From Ga0077527 sp038144955 (GTDB taxonomy: Bacteria > Pseudomonadota > Gammaproteobacteria > Burkholderiales > SG8-41), in the NCBI GenBank assembly GCA_038144955.1, contig JAYQOT010000010.1, positions 1-52,525 of the forward strand: DNA of 52,525 nucleotides, in the 5' to 3' direction. Shown here in pieces: positions 1 to 9,443 of this stretch. Position 1 is the stretch's first letter; each line of letters begins with the position of its first letter. A program made the translations under genes and the position numbers. The notes under the pieces were generated by a model, which ran no database searches, was not told the origin of the DNA, and saw nothing but the letters and a program-made list of their open reading frames with translations.

Positions 1-1563
1 GGCACTCACCTGACCGGTCTGCGCGCGGCGATGACGCGTACGCTGAACCAGTATATCGAGTCGAACGAACTGGCCAAGAAAGCCAAGGTCGAAACCAGCG
101 GTGATGACATGAAAGAGGGTCTCACTGCCGTGTTGTCGGTCAAGGTGCCCGAGCCCAAGTTCTCGTCGCAAACCAAGGACAAGCTGGTGTCCTCCGAAGT
201 GCGCCCGGTGGTTGACGAGGTGGTGGCGCAGAAGCTGATGGAGTTCCTGCTCGAGAAACCGAACGACGCCAAGATCATCTGCGGCAAGATCGTCGAGGCG
301 GCGCGCGCCCGTGAGGCGGCCCGCAAGGCGCGGGAACTGACGCGACGCAAGGGCGTGCTCGATTCCTTCGGCCTGTCGGGAAAACTGGCGGATTGCCAGG
401 AGCGGGATCCCGCTCAATGCGAACTGTACCTGGTGGAGGGTGATTCCGCCGGCGGCTCGGCCAAGCAGGGCCGCGACCGGAAGAACCAGGCCATCCTGCC
501 GTTGCGCGGCAAGATACTGAATGTCGAGAAAGCCCGTTTCGACAAGCTGATTTCGTCGACGGAGATCACCACGCTGATCAGCGTACTCGGTACCGGTATC
601 GGCAAGGATGAATACACGCCCGACAAACTCCGCTATCACCGCATCATCATCATGACGGACGCCGATGTTGACGGCGCTCATATCCGCACCCTGCTGCTGA
701 CTTTCTTCTATCGCCAGATGCCCGAACTGGTGGAGCGCGGCCACATCTACATTGCCCAGCCACCGCTGTTCAAGGTCAAGCACGGCAAGCAGGAGCGCTA
801 CCTGAAAGACGAGCACGAGCTCAAGCAGTATTTGCTCAGGCAGGCGCTCGCCGAGGCCGAATTGTTTACCGGCACCAGTGACAAGCCGCTGTCGAAGGAT
901 GCCCTGGAGGAAGTGGCCAAGCAGTATCTGCTGGCGGAGGCGGTGATCGAACGCGAAAGCCGGCTGATCGATCCCGAGGCGCTGCATGCCCTGCTCAACA
1001 GCGCCGTGGTGCTCGATCTGAGTGACGAAGGGCAGGCCAAGAAGAGCGCCAAGGCGCTGGCAGGGCTTTACGGCGACAACAAGAACGTCAAGGTCGAGGC
1101 GGAGTACGACGAGAAATTGGAATCCCAGGTTCTGCGCATTTCACGCACACAACATGGCGTCGCACGACAAACCGTGATCGATCCGGATTTTCTGCACAGC
1201 GGCGACTATGCCCAGATCAGGAAAACCGCGCAGATGCTGCATGGCCTGCTCGGCGAAGGCGCTTACATCAAACGCGGCGAACAGCTGCGGCCGGTGAAGG
1301 AATTCCGTGAAGCCATCGACTGGTTGCTTGCTGAAGTCCAGCGCGGTGTCGGCATCCAGCGCTACAAGGGACTCGGCGAAATGAATCCCGAGCAGCTGTG
1401 GGATACCACGATGAATCCCAAGTCGCGGCGCTTGTTGAAGACGCGAATCGAGGATGCCATCGGTGCGGATGAAATCTTTACCACGCTGATGGGCGATGCG
1501 GTCGAGCCGCGTCGTGCGTTCATCGAGACCAACGCCCTGGGCGTGCGCAACCTCGACATCTGA
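1..1563 (+). CDS. gyrB: DNA gyrase subunit B, 3' part (5' end outside window)
   Basis: The reading frame is open from base 1, so about 520 C-terminal residues of a protein of roughly 800 are present. GyrB is the ATPase and TOPRIM subunit of the gyrase heterotetramer that supercoils DNA. Visible are the TOPRIM glutamate motif EGDSAGGSA (about in-window residue 146), the metal-binding MTDADVDGAH (about 218), a proteobacterial-type insert of about 170 residues, and the C-terminal signatures QRYKGLGEMNPEQLW and VRNLDI at the stop. The VRNLDI end and the insert favour GyrB over ParE. In Betaproteobacteria gyrB usually follows dnaA-dnaN, so the replication origin may lie just left of the window (inference). 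The next gene is convergent. Confidence 0.95.
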   Translation, partial: GTHLTGLRAAMTRTLNQYIESNELAKKAKVETSGDDMKEGLTAVLSVKVPEPKFSSQTKDKLVSSEVRPVVDEVVAQKLMEFLLEKPNDAKIICGKIVEAARAREAARKARELTRRKGVLDSFGLSGKLADCQERDPAQCELYLVEGDSAGGSAKQGRDRKNQAILPLRGKILNVEKARFDKLISSTEITTLISVLGTGIGKDEYTPDKLRYHRIIIMTDADVDGAHIRTLLLTFFYRQMPELVERGHIYIAQPPLFKVKHGKQERYLKDEHELKQYLLRQALAEAELFTGTSDKPLSKDALEEVAKQYLLAEAVIERESRLIDPEALHALLNSAVVLDLSDEGQAKKSAKALAGLYGDNKNVKVEAEYDEKLESQVLRISRTQHGVARQTVIDPDFLHSGDYAQIRKTAQMLHGLLGEGAYIKRGEQLRPVKEFREAIDWLLAEVQRGVGIQRYKGLGEMNPEQLWDTTMNPKSRRLLKTRIEDAIGADEIFTTLMGDAVEPRRAFIETNALGVRNLDI

Positions 1564-1576
1564 ACCAATGCGTCCC

Positions 1577-1593
1577 CACCGGCAATGCCGGTG
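1577..1593. terminator. Hairpin between convergent gyrB and topB
   Basis: A perfect 7-bp stem (CACCGGC / GCCGGTG) with a 3-base AAT loop lies in the 56-bp gap between the two convergent stop codons. It could end transcription from both sides. No T-run follows directly in either direction (a T-rich stretch starts about 17 bases later on the plus strand), so intrinsic termination is uncertain. Confidence 0.35.
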
Positions 1594-1619
1594 TGGCCGC
1601 AAGCAACTGTTTTAATTGA

Positions 1620-4196
1620 TTATTTTTTGGCGCGAGTGACGCGCTTCCTGGCCGGCGCCTTGGCCTTGGCTTCCGGTTCAGCCACTGCAGCGGCTTTTCT
1701 ACCCCCGCCCGGTTTTTTCGCAGCTTCTTTTCCGGCGCTGCCTTTGGCGGCGCGCGGAGTAAATTCAAAACCCACCTTGCCGTCCGGTTGTTTCACCAGG
1801 AACGCCTTGAAGCGCCTGCCGTTGCGGTTGGAGAAAAATCCGTCGAGCAGGTCGGTGCGCCCGGTGGAAAGCAGCTTTTCCATTTGTTCGCGGTGGATTT
1901 CCTGGCGCAGGATCACTTTGCCGGAGCGGAAATCACATTTTTTCGCCGGGGTGTTCTCGCACAGGTAATTCATGCCGTGCTCGAAGACCTGTCCGCCGCA
2001 CTTCGGGCACGAACCCAACGACTGCTGGCCGCTGAAATCGACATCCTTAGCCTCTTCGTCCTTGCTCTGGCCGAAATCGAACTCGAGCTTGAGGTTGCTG
2101 TTTTCCGTATCCGGGACGATGCGCAGTATGGCGGCGAACGGCCGACCCATTTTGGAGCGGAACCCTTGCAGCGGTCCAATCGTGCGCTCGCGTAACAGCG
2201 TTTCCACTTCATCAAGTTCGAATTGCCGGCCGCCCGGTATTTTCGAGATCGAGAACGTGCATTTTTCACAGGCAAAACGCCGGTAGTTTTCCTTGACTAC
2301 GCCACCGCAGTGCGGACACGGTGTCTGCAGCGTTGCATAGTCGCCGGGAATGGTTTCGCTGTTGAATTCCTTCGCGCTTTTGACGATGCGCTCAGTGATG
2401 CGGGCGATCTCCTTCATGAAAGAAGAGCGTTTGAGCTTGCCGCGTTCCATCTGCAGCAGCTTGTATTCCCATTCTCCCGTCAGTTCCGGCTGCCGCAGTT
2501 CATTGACGCCTAAGCCGTTGAGCAAAGTCATCAGCTGGAAAGCCTTTGCGGTCGGGATCAGCTCCCGGCCTTCGCGCACCAGATATTTTTCCGCGATCAG
2601 GCGTTCGATGATGGCCGCGCGGGTGGCCGGCGTGCCCAGCCCCTTTTCGGCCATCGCTTCGCGCAGCTCGTCGTCATCGATCAGTTTGCCCGCACCCTCC
2701 ATGGCGCTGAGCAAAGTGGCTTCCGAGTAGCGTGCCGGCGGACGCGTGGCCAGAGCGACGGGATCCACCTTGGCAACGCCAGGCTTTTCGCCCTTGGCGA
2801 CTGCCGGCAGATTGGCGTTGTCCTGCTGCTCATCCTTGCCGTAAATGGCCAGCCAGCCCGGCTTGACCAGGATCTTGCCCTCGGTCTTGAATTTGTGGGA
2901 CTCCACCTCGGTGATGCGCGTGGTGACCAGATATTCGGCCGGCGGAAAAAACACCGCCATGAAACGGCGCACCACCAGATCGTAGATTTTCTGCTGGACG
3001 TCGTTGAGGCCTTTCGGCGGCTGGGGTGTTGGAATAATCGCGAAGTGATCAGAGATCTTCTTGTCGTCGAAAATGCGTTTGTTCGGCTTGATCCAGCCGT
3101 TCTTGTTGATCTCTTTCGCAAATGCAGACAATTCCGATTCGTCGGCAATCGCCTTCATCGTGGTTTTGACCGTAGCCAGATAATCCTCGGGCAAGTGCCG
3201 GGAATCGGTACGCGGATAGGTCAATGCCTTGTGCCGTTCGTAGAGTTCCTGGGCAATCGACAGGGTCGTCTTGGCCGAAAAGCCGAAACGGCCGTTGGCT
3301 TCGCGCTGCAAAGAGGTCAGGTCAAACAGCATGGGCGACATCTGCGTTGACGGCTTGGATTCCTCGCTGACAGTGCCGGTTTTCCCGCGGCAGGCAGTAG
3401 CGATTTTTTCTGCGTCGGCCTGGTTCCAGACGCGGCTGTCGCGTTTTTCCGGATCGTTCTCGTCGCGTTTGAACGCGGGATCAAACCAGCGGCCCTCGTA
3501 GTCGCCGGCCTTGGCTGCAAAGTTTGCACGGATTTCCCAGTAATCACGCGGCACGAACTTGCGGATTTTCTGTTCGCGGTCGACGACGATCATCAGCGTA
3601 GGAGTCTGTACCCGGCCAACCGTGGTCAGGTAGAAACCACCGCCTTTGCTGTTGAACGCGGTCATTGCGCGGGTGCCGTTGATGCCGACCAGCCAGTCTG
3701 CCTCGCTGCGGCTGCGCGCAGCGTCGGCCAGCGGCAGCATGTCCTCGTCTGATCGGAGGTGTGCGAATCCGTCGCGGATCGCGGCCGGGGTCATCGACTG
3801 CAACCACAGCCGCGAAGACGGCTTGCTGGTTTTTGCAGCCTGCGCGATGAGACGGAAAATCAGTTCGCCTTCGCGTCCCGCGTCGCAGGCATTGATCAGC
3901 TTGGTCACATCCTTGCGCTTGATCAGCTTGGTGAGCACCTTGAGTCGCGCTTCGCTCTTGGCGATCGGATTCAGATCGAAGTGCGGGGGTATGACCGGCA
4001 GGTGGGCAAACGACCACTTGCCGCGCTTGACCTCGAATTCTTCCGGAGCAGCGATTTCCAGCAGGTGGCCGACTGCAGATGACAGTACATAGTCATCGCT
4101 TTCGAAATAATCCGCGTGCTTGGTAAAGCCGCCCAGGGCGCGCGCAATGTCGGCAGCGACCGAGGGTTTTTCCGCAATGATCAGCGTTTTAGACAT
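1620..4196 (-). CDS. topB: DNA topoisomerase III (type IA) with extended zinc-finger C-terminus
   Basis: An 858-residue type IA topoisomerase that passes single strands and decatenates DNA through a 5'-phosphotyrosine link. It opens with the TOPRIM start KTLIIAEKPSVA, has the acidic DAGREGE motif at residues 105-111, and the catalytic tyrosine in LTYPRTDSR (Tyr327). It is about 200 residues longer than E. coli TopB. The extra C-terminal part holds two cysteine clusters of zinc-ribbon type (CPHCGG...CEKC and CPKCGG...C-x7-C) and ends in a Lys/Arg/Ala-rich tail, a layout familiar from betaproteobacterial TopB. No clear ribosome binding site precedes the ATG. It lies downstream of dprA on the same strand with a 114-bp gap that may hold its promoter. 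Confidence 0.93.
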   Translation of the reverse strand: MSKTLIIAEKPSVAADIARALGGFTKHADYFESDDYVLSSAVGHLLEIAAPEEFEVKRGKWSFAHLPVIPPHFDLNPIAKSEARLKVLTKLIKRKDVTKLINACDAGREGELIFRLIAQAAKTSKPSSRLWLQSMTPAAIRDGFAHLRSDEDMLPLADAARSRSEADWLVGINGTRAMTAFNSKGGGFYLTTVGRVQTPTLMIVVDREQKIRKFVPRDYWEIRANFAAKAGDYEGRWFDPAFKRDENDPEKRDSRVWNQADAEKIATACRGKTGTVSEESKPSTQMSPMLFDLTSLQREANGRFGFSAKTTLSIAQELYERHKALTYPRTDSRHLPEDYLATVKTTMKAIADESELSAFAKEINKNGWIKPNKRIFDDKKISDHFAIIPTPQPPKGLNDVQQKIYDLVVRRFMAVFFPPAEYLVTTRITEVESHKFKTEGKILVKPGWLAIYGKDEQQDNANLPAVAKGEKPGVAKVDPVALATRPPARYSEATLLSAMEGAGKLIDDDELREAMAEKGLGTPATRAAIIERLIAEKYLVREGRELIPTAKAFQLMTLLNGLGVNELRQPELTGEWEYKLLQMERGKLKRSSFMKEIARITERIVKSAKEFNSETIPGDYATLQTPCPHCGGVVKENYRRFACEKCTFSISKIPGGRQFELDEVETLLRERTIGPLQGFRSKMGRPFAAILRIVPDTENSNLKLEFDFGQSKDEEAKDVDFSGQQSLGSCPKCGGQVFEHGMNYLCENTPAKKCDFRSGKVILRQEIHREQMEKLLSTGRTDLLDGFFSNRNGRRFKAFLVKQPDGKVGFEFTPRAAKGSAGKEAAKKPGGGRKAAAVAEPEAKAKAPARKRVTRAKK

Positions 4197-4274
4197 TCTA
4201 TGGTGTTGAATTTGCAGCAGTATTGCCGCCAGGATCAGGCGTGGGGTTGGCCGCGCCGTTGCAAAGAGCGCCAG

Positions 4275-4303
4275 ATGATAAGAACAATTTTTGGCCAGCG
4301 CAA
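4275..4303 (-). promoter_or_regulatory. Candidate sigma-70 promoter for topB
   Basis: On the minus strand a TTGCGC hexamer (4298-4303) and a TATCAT hexamer (4275-4280, five of six matches to the -10 consensus) are separated by exactly 17 bases. This would start transcription about 70 bases upstream of the topB ATG. The -35 half is weak, so this is only a candidate. Confidence 0.35.
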
Positions 4304-4310
4304 GCCGGAA

Positions 4311-5390
4311 TCAGCCGGTGCGTTGCCAGCGACCGCCGGGTAATGACTCGATTTTGCCATCCAGTTCAAGTCGGGTGAGGACGGTATTCAGCTCCGCTGC
4401 ATCCAGTTCGCAACGTTGTAACAGAGTATCGAAATCGACTGGATCAAAGCCGATTCGCTGAATGATGTCGCCATCAGGAGACACTTCCACGGCCGGCGAA
4501 GCCACGGGATTGTTTTTGTATCCCAGCTCCTCAAGTATGTCCTGCGCTGACTCGACCAGTTTTGCGCCCTGTTTGATCAGGGCGTGGCAACCCTTGGCCA
4601 GGGGGGAGTGTATTGAGCCGGGAATGGCGAACACCTCCCGACCCTGATCTGCTGCAATCCGGGCGGTGATCAATGATCCGCTGGATATTGCTGCTTCGAC
4701 AACGAGACAACCCTTTGCCATGCCGCAGATCAGGCGATTGCGCCGGGGAAAATTTGTTGCCAGTGCCGGAGTTCCCAGTGCGAATTCGGATATCAGCGTG
4801 CCCTGCTCTGCAACGAGGTGAGCCAGTTCCCGGTTGCGTGAGGGATAGACGATATCCAGACCGGTACCGACGACAGCAATCGTGGAAGACAGTCCTTTCA
4901 GGCCGCCGCGATGCGCTGCTGCATCGACGCCGAGCGCGAGTCCGCTGATAATCGTCAACCCTGCGCTACTAAGTGCCTGGGCAAACGCTTCAGCATTGCT
5001 GCAACCCTGTGCAGTTGCATTCCGGCTGCCGACGATGGCAAAGCCCGGACTGTTGAGAAGGTCCAGACGGCCTTTGACATACAACAGCGGCGGCGGATCA
5101 GGCGTTTCCAGCAGTGTCCGGGGATATTCCCGATCAGCCAGAGTGACGACGCGATTGGCAGAGTCCTTCAGCCAGGTTTCAACTTTGCCGACTTCCGCAT
5201 CGGCTGCACTGCCGTTGCGAATTGCCGATGCTGTTTTTTCGGATACTGTTGAAGTCAGTTCACGTGAACTGGCGGTCAGTATTTTTTCCGGGGTACCCAG
5301 CGCGACCAGCAGTTTGCGCAGCGACTGCTGACCCAGCCCGGGCAGCAGGCTGAGACGGAGCCATGCCTCCAGATCCGCGTCCAACGGCAT
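4311..5390 (-). CDS. dprA: DNA-processing protein DprA (Smf)
   Basis: A 359-residue DprA/Smf protein. DprA binds incoming single-stranded DNA in the cytoplasm and loads RecA during natural transformation. Seen are an N-terminal helical region (LPGLGQQSLRKLL), the Rossmann-like core with AIVGSRNAT, SGLALGVDAAAH and the characteristic FPRRNRLI, and a C-terminal winged-helix-like region ending DGKIESLPGGRW. Length and domain order are normal. It is 41 bases downstream of the LysM gene on the same strand; dprA beside def-fmt is a conserved proteobacterial arrangement. Presence of dprA alone does not prove competence. Confidence 0.93.
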   Translation of the reverse strand: MPLDADLEAWLRLSLLPGLGQQSLRKLLVALGTPEKILTASSRELTSTVSEKTASAIRNGSAADAEVGKVETWLKDSANRVVTLADREYPRTLLETPDPPPLLYVKGRLDLLNSPGFAIVGSRNATAQGCSNAEAFAQALSSAGLTIISGLALGVDAAAHRGGLKGLSSTIAVVGTGLDIVYPSRNRELAHLVAEQGTLISEFALGTPALATNFPRRNRLICGMAKGCLVVEAAISSGSLITARIAADQGREVFAIPGSIHSPLAKGCHALIKQGAKLVESAQDILEELGYKNNPVASPAVEVSPDGDIIQRIGFDPVDFDTLLQRCELDAAELNTVLTRLELDGKIESLPGGRWQRTG

Positions 5391-5431
5391 CGGGAAAATC
5401 CAGGTGAGCGGGGACCGAGCCCCGCACCGGA

Positions 5432-6574
5432 TCAGGGATTGATGGCGAAGTCGGAAATCGCGACCGGGCGGCTGGCTTCCATCACCAGTGCAAACGAGGC
5501 GCGATCGAAAGTGCGGAACACCATCATCAGGCCGTAACGTTCATCAGGCAGCTTGGCGATGCTGTCGCGGGTTACAGCTTCTCCACGGGCAAGCAGGGTG
5601 TCCCGTGCAGGCAGCGGTTCGGTGTAATAAACGCGCGGCGAGTCGCTGCCGCTGATGCCGGTGCGGCCGAACAGGGGTTCGGTTCTCTGGTTGTAGCGCG
5701 CCGTGGTCTGGCTGCGCGTGATGGCCAGTACGTTGCCGATTTGCACGCCGTCCTGACTGCCCTTGGAAATGGCAACGATGGACAGGGGGCCTGTTTCCTG
5801 CAATCCACCGTAGGCCGAGATGATGCGTGCGTTGACCGGTACCTGCGGCGGGTGCGGCACATAGGAGAACACCGGGGTCTGGTTGCCCAGCGGAATCAGC
5901 CGGTCATCCTGATAGATTTCCTGCACGGATTTGACGATGTCGATGTTTGACACCTCGCCATGGGCACGGACTCTCGCTTCACCCAGATAAGTGGCTTCGT
6001 AGCCCAGGATTTCCTTGGTCTCGGGGTCGATCAAAGGATCGCCGCGGCGGAAAATCTGCCATTGGCTGCCCTTGTCCTTGGTAATGCCGCGGGCAAACGC
6101 ACGGTCTCCGGCGCCCAGCGTGACCCGGCTTTCGGTGGTGGCAATGATGCGGGCTGCGTTGTCGAGCTCGGTGGCGCTGACGACCAGGGGCTTGGAGAGG
6201 AACGGCTCAATGACCGAAGGCGCGATGCTGGGAATGGCATCACGGGCGGATTTTTCGGTGCGGATTTTCGGTTGCAGTTTCACGGTATCCAGCTGGACCA
6301 GCTGGAGCTTTGCCGAGCCGCCAGTGCGGTCGAGCACTATGGTGTCGCCGGGAAAGATCAGGTGCGGGTTTTTGACCTGGTCCTGATTCATTTTCCACAG
6401 CTCCGGCCAGCGCCACGGTTCTTTCAGGTAGCGACCGGAAATGCCCCACAAGGTATCGCCCTTCTGTACGACATAGCGATCGGGGGCCGTATCTTTCATC
6501 GACGGCGCATCGGCCGCGATTGCGGTCAGCGCCGGAGTTATCAACAAAATCAGGGATATAATTGCTTTTTGCAT
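5432..6574 (-). CDS. Secreted LysM-domain protein
   Basis: A 380-residue exported protein. The start at 6574 gives a clean signal peptide (MQKAIISLILLITPALTAIA then ADAP); an in-frame ATG at 6658 would add 28 residues that spoil it. One LysM domain follows at about residues 34-80 (YVVQKGDTLWGISGRYL ... NPHLIFPGDTI), the peptidoglycan-binding fold. The remaining 300 residues have no motif I recognise. It sits between dprA and the divergent def gene, the standard betaproteobacterial position for this family. Probably a periplasmic cell-wall-associated protein; catalytic activity cannot be claimed. Confidence 0.88.
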   Translation of the reverse strand: MQKAIISLILLITPALTAIAADAPSMKDTAPDRYVVQKGDTLWGISGRYLKEPWRWPELWKMNQDQVKNPHLIFPGDTIVLDRTGGSAKLQLVQLDTVKLQPKIRTEKSARDAIPSIAPSVIEPFLSKPLVVSATELDNAARIIATTESRVTLGAGDRAFARGITKDKGSQWQIFRRGDPLIDPETKEILGYEATYLGEARVRAHGEVSNIDIVKSVQEIYQDDRLIPLGNQTPVFSYVPHPPQVPVNARIISAYGGLQETGPLSIVAISKGSQDGVQIGNVLAITRSQTTARYNQRTEPLFGRTGISGSDSPRVYYTEPLPARDTLLARGEAVTRDSIAKLPDERYGLMMVFRTFDRASFALVMEASRPVAISDFAINP

Positions 6575-6685
6575 GTGGAACCCCACCTTGTATACGCGCC
6601 GGTTGCGCAGCAGGGCAGCAAGCGCAAACGACGTGAGAGTTTGGTTTAAATTCTGCATCTAGCTGATTAAATTGGCAAGTTTTTC

Positions 6686-7189
6686 ATGGCTTTACTTCAG
6701 ATACTTCATTACCCAGACCCCCGCCTGCATAAAGTGGCACAGCCGGTGGCACGGGTGGATGACAAAATACGTAAATTAATCAATGACATGGCAGAAACCA
6801 TGTATGCGGCGCCAGGGATTGGCTTGGCCGCAACACAGGTCGATGTCCATATTCGACTTATCGTCATTGATCTCTCCGAAACCCGCGACCAGCTGCAGGT
6901 CTTCATCAATCCCGAAATCATACGCGCCGAGGGCGAAGCTGAATGTGAAGAAGGTTGCCTTTCAGTGCCCGGCGTCTATGAAAAAGTGACCCGTGCGGCA
7001 AAAGTGACCGTTGCTGCACTGGATGCACAAGGCAAACAACGCACCGTGGAGGCAGAAGGTCTACTCGCGGTATGCATCCAGCATGAGATGGATCATCTGG
7101 TAGGCCGGGTTTTTGTCGAAAAACTGTCCCGCCTGAAACAAAACCGCATTGTCGCCAAGCTGGCCAAGCAACAACGGCAGGCGATGTAA
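6686..7189 (+). CDS. def: Peptide deformylase
   Basis: A 167-residue metalloenzyme that removes the formyl group from the N-terminal Met of new proteins. All three family motifs are intact: GIGLAATQ (about residues 44-51), EGCLSVP (about 88-94) with the metal-binding Cys, and QHEMDHL (about 131-137) with the two His ligands and catalytic Glu. Length is normal. It is the first gene of a co-directional series def-fmt-rsmB-DUF4390-ntrYX, divergent from the LysM gene across 111 bp. Confidence 0.96.
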   Translation: MALLQILHYPDPRLHKVAQPVARVDDKIRKLINDMAETMYAAPGIGLAATQVDVHIRLIVIDLSETRDQLQVFINPEIIRAEGEAECEEGCLSVPGVYEKVTRAAKVTVAALDAQGKQRTVEAEGLLAVCIQHEMDHLVGRVFVEKLSRLKQNRIVAKLAKQQRQAM

Positions 7190-7218
7190 CCCTGCCAACG
7201 CGGGCTTAACCCTTCAAC

Positions 7219-8133
7219 TTGAACATCATTTTTGCAGGAACCCCCGCTTTTGCGGCGGCGGCGCTGGAAACGCTGTTGCAGGCCGGGCACCAGATCTCAT
7301 TGGTACTGACTCAACCGGACCGGCCTGCCGGTCGCGGGCTCAAGTCGCAGACATCAGCGGTCAAGCAGCTTGCCCTGTCGCGGGGTCTGCGTATTGCGCA
7401 ACCCCTTTCATTGAAAGATGCCGCAGTCGAACGCGAACTGGCGGAACTTGAGCCGGAGGTCATGGTAGTGGCCGCCTACGGCCTGTTGCTGCCGCAAAAC
7501 ATACTGACTCTGCCGCGCAGGGGATGCCTCAACATCCATGCATCGCTGCTGCCGCGCTGGCGCGGCGCGGCGCCCATCCAGCGCGCCATACTCGCCGGCG
7601 ATCGCGAAACCGGCGTGAGCATCATGCAGATGGACCGCGGACTCGATACCGGCGCGGTTTGCCTGTCGCAACCGGTAGCCATTGATGATCGCGAGACCGC
7701 ACAGACCCTGCATGACAAGCTGGCTGCAGTGGGTGCACGCCTGGTCGTGCGCGCGTTGCAGGAACAACCGAGGCCGGTTGCCCAGGATGAAGCGCATGCC
7801 ACCTACGCGGCCAAGATCAGCAAGTCCGAAGCGCGCATCGACTGGACCCGGCCGGCGCCTGAAATCGACCGCCAGATCCGGGCATTCAATCCGGTGCCCG
7901 GTGCACAGACTTCATGGAATGGACAATTGCTGAAAATCTGGCGAGCCGAGCCGGTTGCCGCAGCCGGAGAGCCGGGCAGCGTGCTCCAGGCCGATGCTGA
8001 CGGCCTCGTCATTGCGGCCGGTGCGGGCGGAATGCGCCTGCTCGAGGTGCAGCGCGCCGGCGGCAAGAGACTGGATGCCCGATCCTTTCTGGCCGGGATG
8101 CCGGTTGCAGCCGGCACGCGCCTGGATAACTGA
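7219..8133 (+). CDS. fmt: Methionyl-tRNA formyltransferase
   Basis: A 304-residue enzyme that formylates initiator Met-tRNA using 10-formyltetrahydrofolate, the partner of deformylase encoded 29 bases upstream. The N-terminus IIFAGTPAFA and the formyl-donor signature NIHASLLPRWRGAAPIQ are clear. The start is a TTG, chosen because the family begins M(K/N)IIFAGTP and no ATG or GTG fits; there is no strong Shine-Dalgarno, so translation may be coupled to def. Confidence 0.95.
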   Translation: MNIIFAGTPAFAAAALETLLQAGHQISLVLTQPDRPAGRGLKSQTSAVKQLALSRGLRIAQPLSLKDAAVERELAELEPEVMVVAAYGLLLPQNILTLPRRGCLNIHASLLPRWRGAAPIQRAILAGDRETGVSIMQMDRGLDTGAVCLSQPVAIDDRETAQTLHDKLAAVGARLVVRALQEQPRPVAQDEAHATYAAKISKSEARIDWTRPAPEIDRQIRAFNPVPGAQTSWNGQLLKIWRAEPVAAAGEPGSVLQADADGLVIAAGAGGMRLLEVQRAGGKRLDARSFLAGMPVAAGTRLDN

Positions 8134-8159
8134 ACGCGGGCATCGGGCAAACTCCGGCC

Positions 8160-9443
8160 ATGGAACGTACGCAATGCATCGCAGCGAAGGTGGTCGCCCG
8201 GGTACTTTCCGGTCACAGCCTGGATGCTGAACTGGCAGCCGTATGGCGCAGCGAAGGATCGCTGGAGGCGCAGCAGAGGGGTGCAATCCAGGATCTGTCC
8301 TACGGCACGCTGCGTCATCTCGGACATCTCGATGCCGCGATAGACCAGTTGCTGCGCCAGCCCTTGAGCGATGCCCTGGTGCGCAATTTGCTGCAGGTTG
8401 CGCTGTATCAGCTGAGTCATACCAAGGCACGGGCGTATGCCATCGTCTATCATGCAGTGCCGGCCTGTGCGCAACTGGGATTTCCGCGTGCCGGCGGGCT
8501 GGTGAACGCCGTGTTGAGAAATTTTCTCCGCCGCCGTGCGGAAATCGAGGCGACGGCGGCAAGTACCGACCGTGGCCGCTATTCCTATCCGCAATGGTGG
8601 ATCACCAAGCTGCAGGCCCAGTATCCGCACAATTTCCGCGACCTGCTGGAAGCAGGGAACGCCCGCCCGCCGCTGACCCTGCGCGTCAATCGCCGGCGCA
8701 TCGAGCGTGCTGCCTACCTTGAGCTGCTGGCGGGGGAATCCATCGCGGCGCGGCCGATCGGCAATGCCGGAGTCATCGTCGAGGTACCGCGTCCTGTCGC
8801 ACAGTTGCCTGGCTTTGCCGAGGGACTGGTATCGGTGCAGGATGCAGGAGCACAACTGGCTGCCGAGTTCCTCGACGTCCGCGACGGCATGCGGGTGCTC
8901 GATGCCTGTGCCGCTCCCGGTGGCAAGAGTGCGCACCTGCTTGAACTGGCCGACATCAAGCTGGTTGCCGCGGACAATGACGGCGAAAGACTGAAACGCG
9001 TGACGGAAAACCTGTCACGGTTGTCGTTGCAGGCCGAATTGATGGAAATCGATGCCGGGCAGCCCGGGCTCTGGCGCGAGGCAGGCACGTTCGATCGCAT
9101 ATTGGCCGATGTGCCGTGCACCGCATCAGGTATCGTGCGTCGCCATCCCGATATCAAGTGGCTGCGCAGACCCGGGGACATCACTGCGCTGGCGCGGCGC
9201 CAATCGCAGATACTCGACACGCTTTGGCAGTTGCTCGGCAGAGATGGTAAATTGCTGTATGCGACGTGCTCTGTTTTCAGCGAAGAGAATAGCCGGCAGG
9301 TCGAACAATTCATTGCCCGTCACCCCGATGCGAAGCAATGCCCTTTGCCCTCCGTCGCCGGCGACTTGAACCCTGTCCACGGCCAGCTTTTTCCTGATGC
9401 AGCGCATGATGGCTTTTACTACGCCCTTCTGGAAAAAATTTGA
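8160..9443 (+). CDS. rsmB: 16S rRNA (cytosine-967-C5)-methyltransferase
   Basis: A 427-residue RsmB/Sun protein that methylates C967 of 16S rRNA using S-adenosylmethionine. The N-terminal NusB-like helical domain covers about residues 1-140. The methyltransferase domain shows the SAM motif DACAAPGGKS, the VPCTASG motif with one active-site Cys, and YATCSVF with the second. It follows fmt by 26 bases and its 3' end overlaps the next gene, so translational coupling is likely. Confidence 0.95.
   Translation: MERTQCIAAKVVARVLSGHSLDAELAAVWRSEGSLEAQQRGAIQDLSYGTLRHLGHLDAAIDQLLRQPLSDALVRNLLQVALYQLSHTKARAYAIVYHAVPACAQLGFPRAGGLVNAVLRNFLRRRAEIEATAASTDRGRYSYPQWWITKLQAQYPHNFRDLLEAGNARPPLTLRVNRRRIERAAYLELLAGESIAARPIGNAGVIVEVPRPVAQLPGFAEGLVSVQDAGAQLAAEFLDVRDGMRVLDACAAPGGKSAHLLELADIKLVAADNDGERLKRVTENLSRLSLQAELMEIDAGQPGLWREAGTFDRILADVPCTASGIVRRHPDIKWLRRPGDITALARRQSQILDTLWQLLGRDGKLLYATCSVFSEENSRQVEQFIARHPDAKQCPLPSVAGDLNPVHGQLFPDAAHDGFYYALLEKI

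Noticed and set aside
1..1563. ParE (topoisomerase IV) in place of GyrB
   Set aside because: The insert in the TOPRIM region, the wording of the motifs and the VRNLDI C-terminus fit proteobacterial GyrB.
6575..6658. LysM protein start at ATG 6658
   Set aside because: This start adds 28 residues before a clear signal peptide; the ATG at 6574 gives a normal exported protein.
7803..8936. Long antisense open frames opposite fmt/rsmB, ntrYX, gap, pyk, fba and other genes
   Set aside because: They are by-products of high-GC codon use opposite well-supported genes, have no recognisable motifs and no ribosome binding sites.
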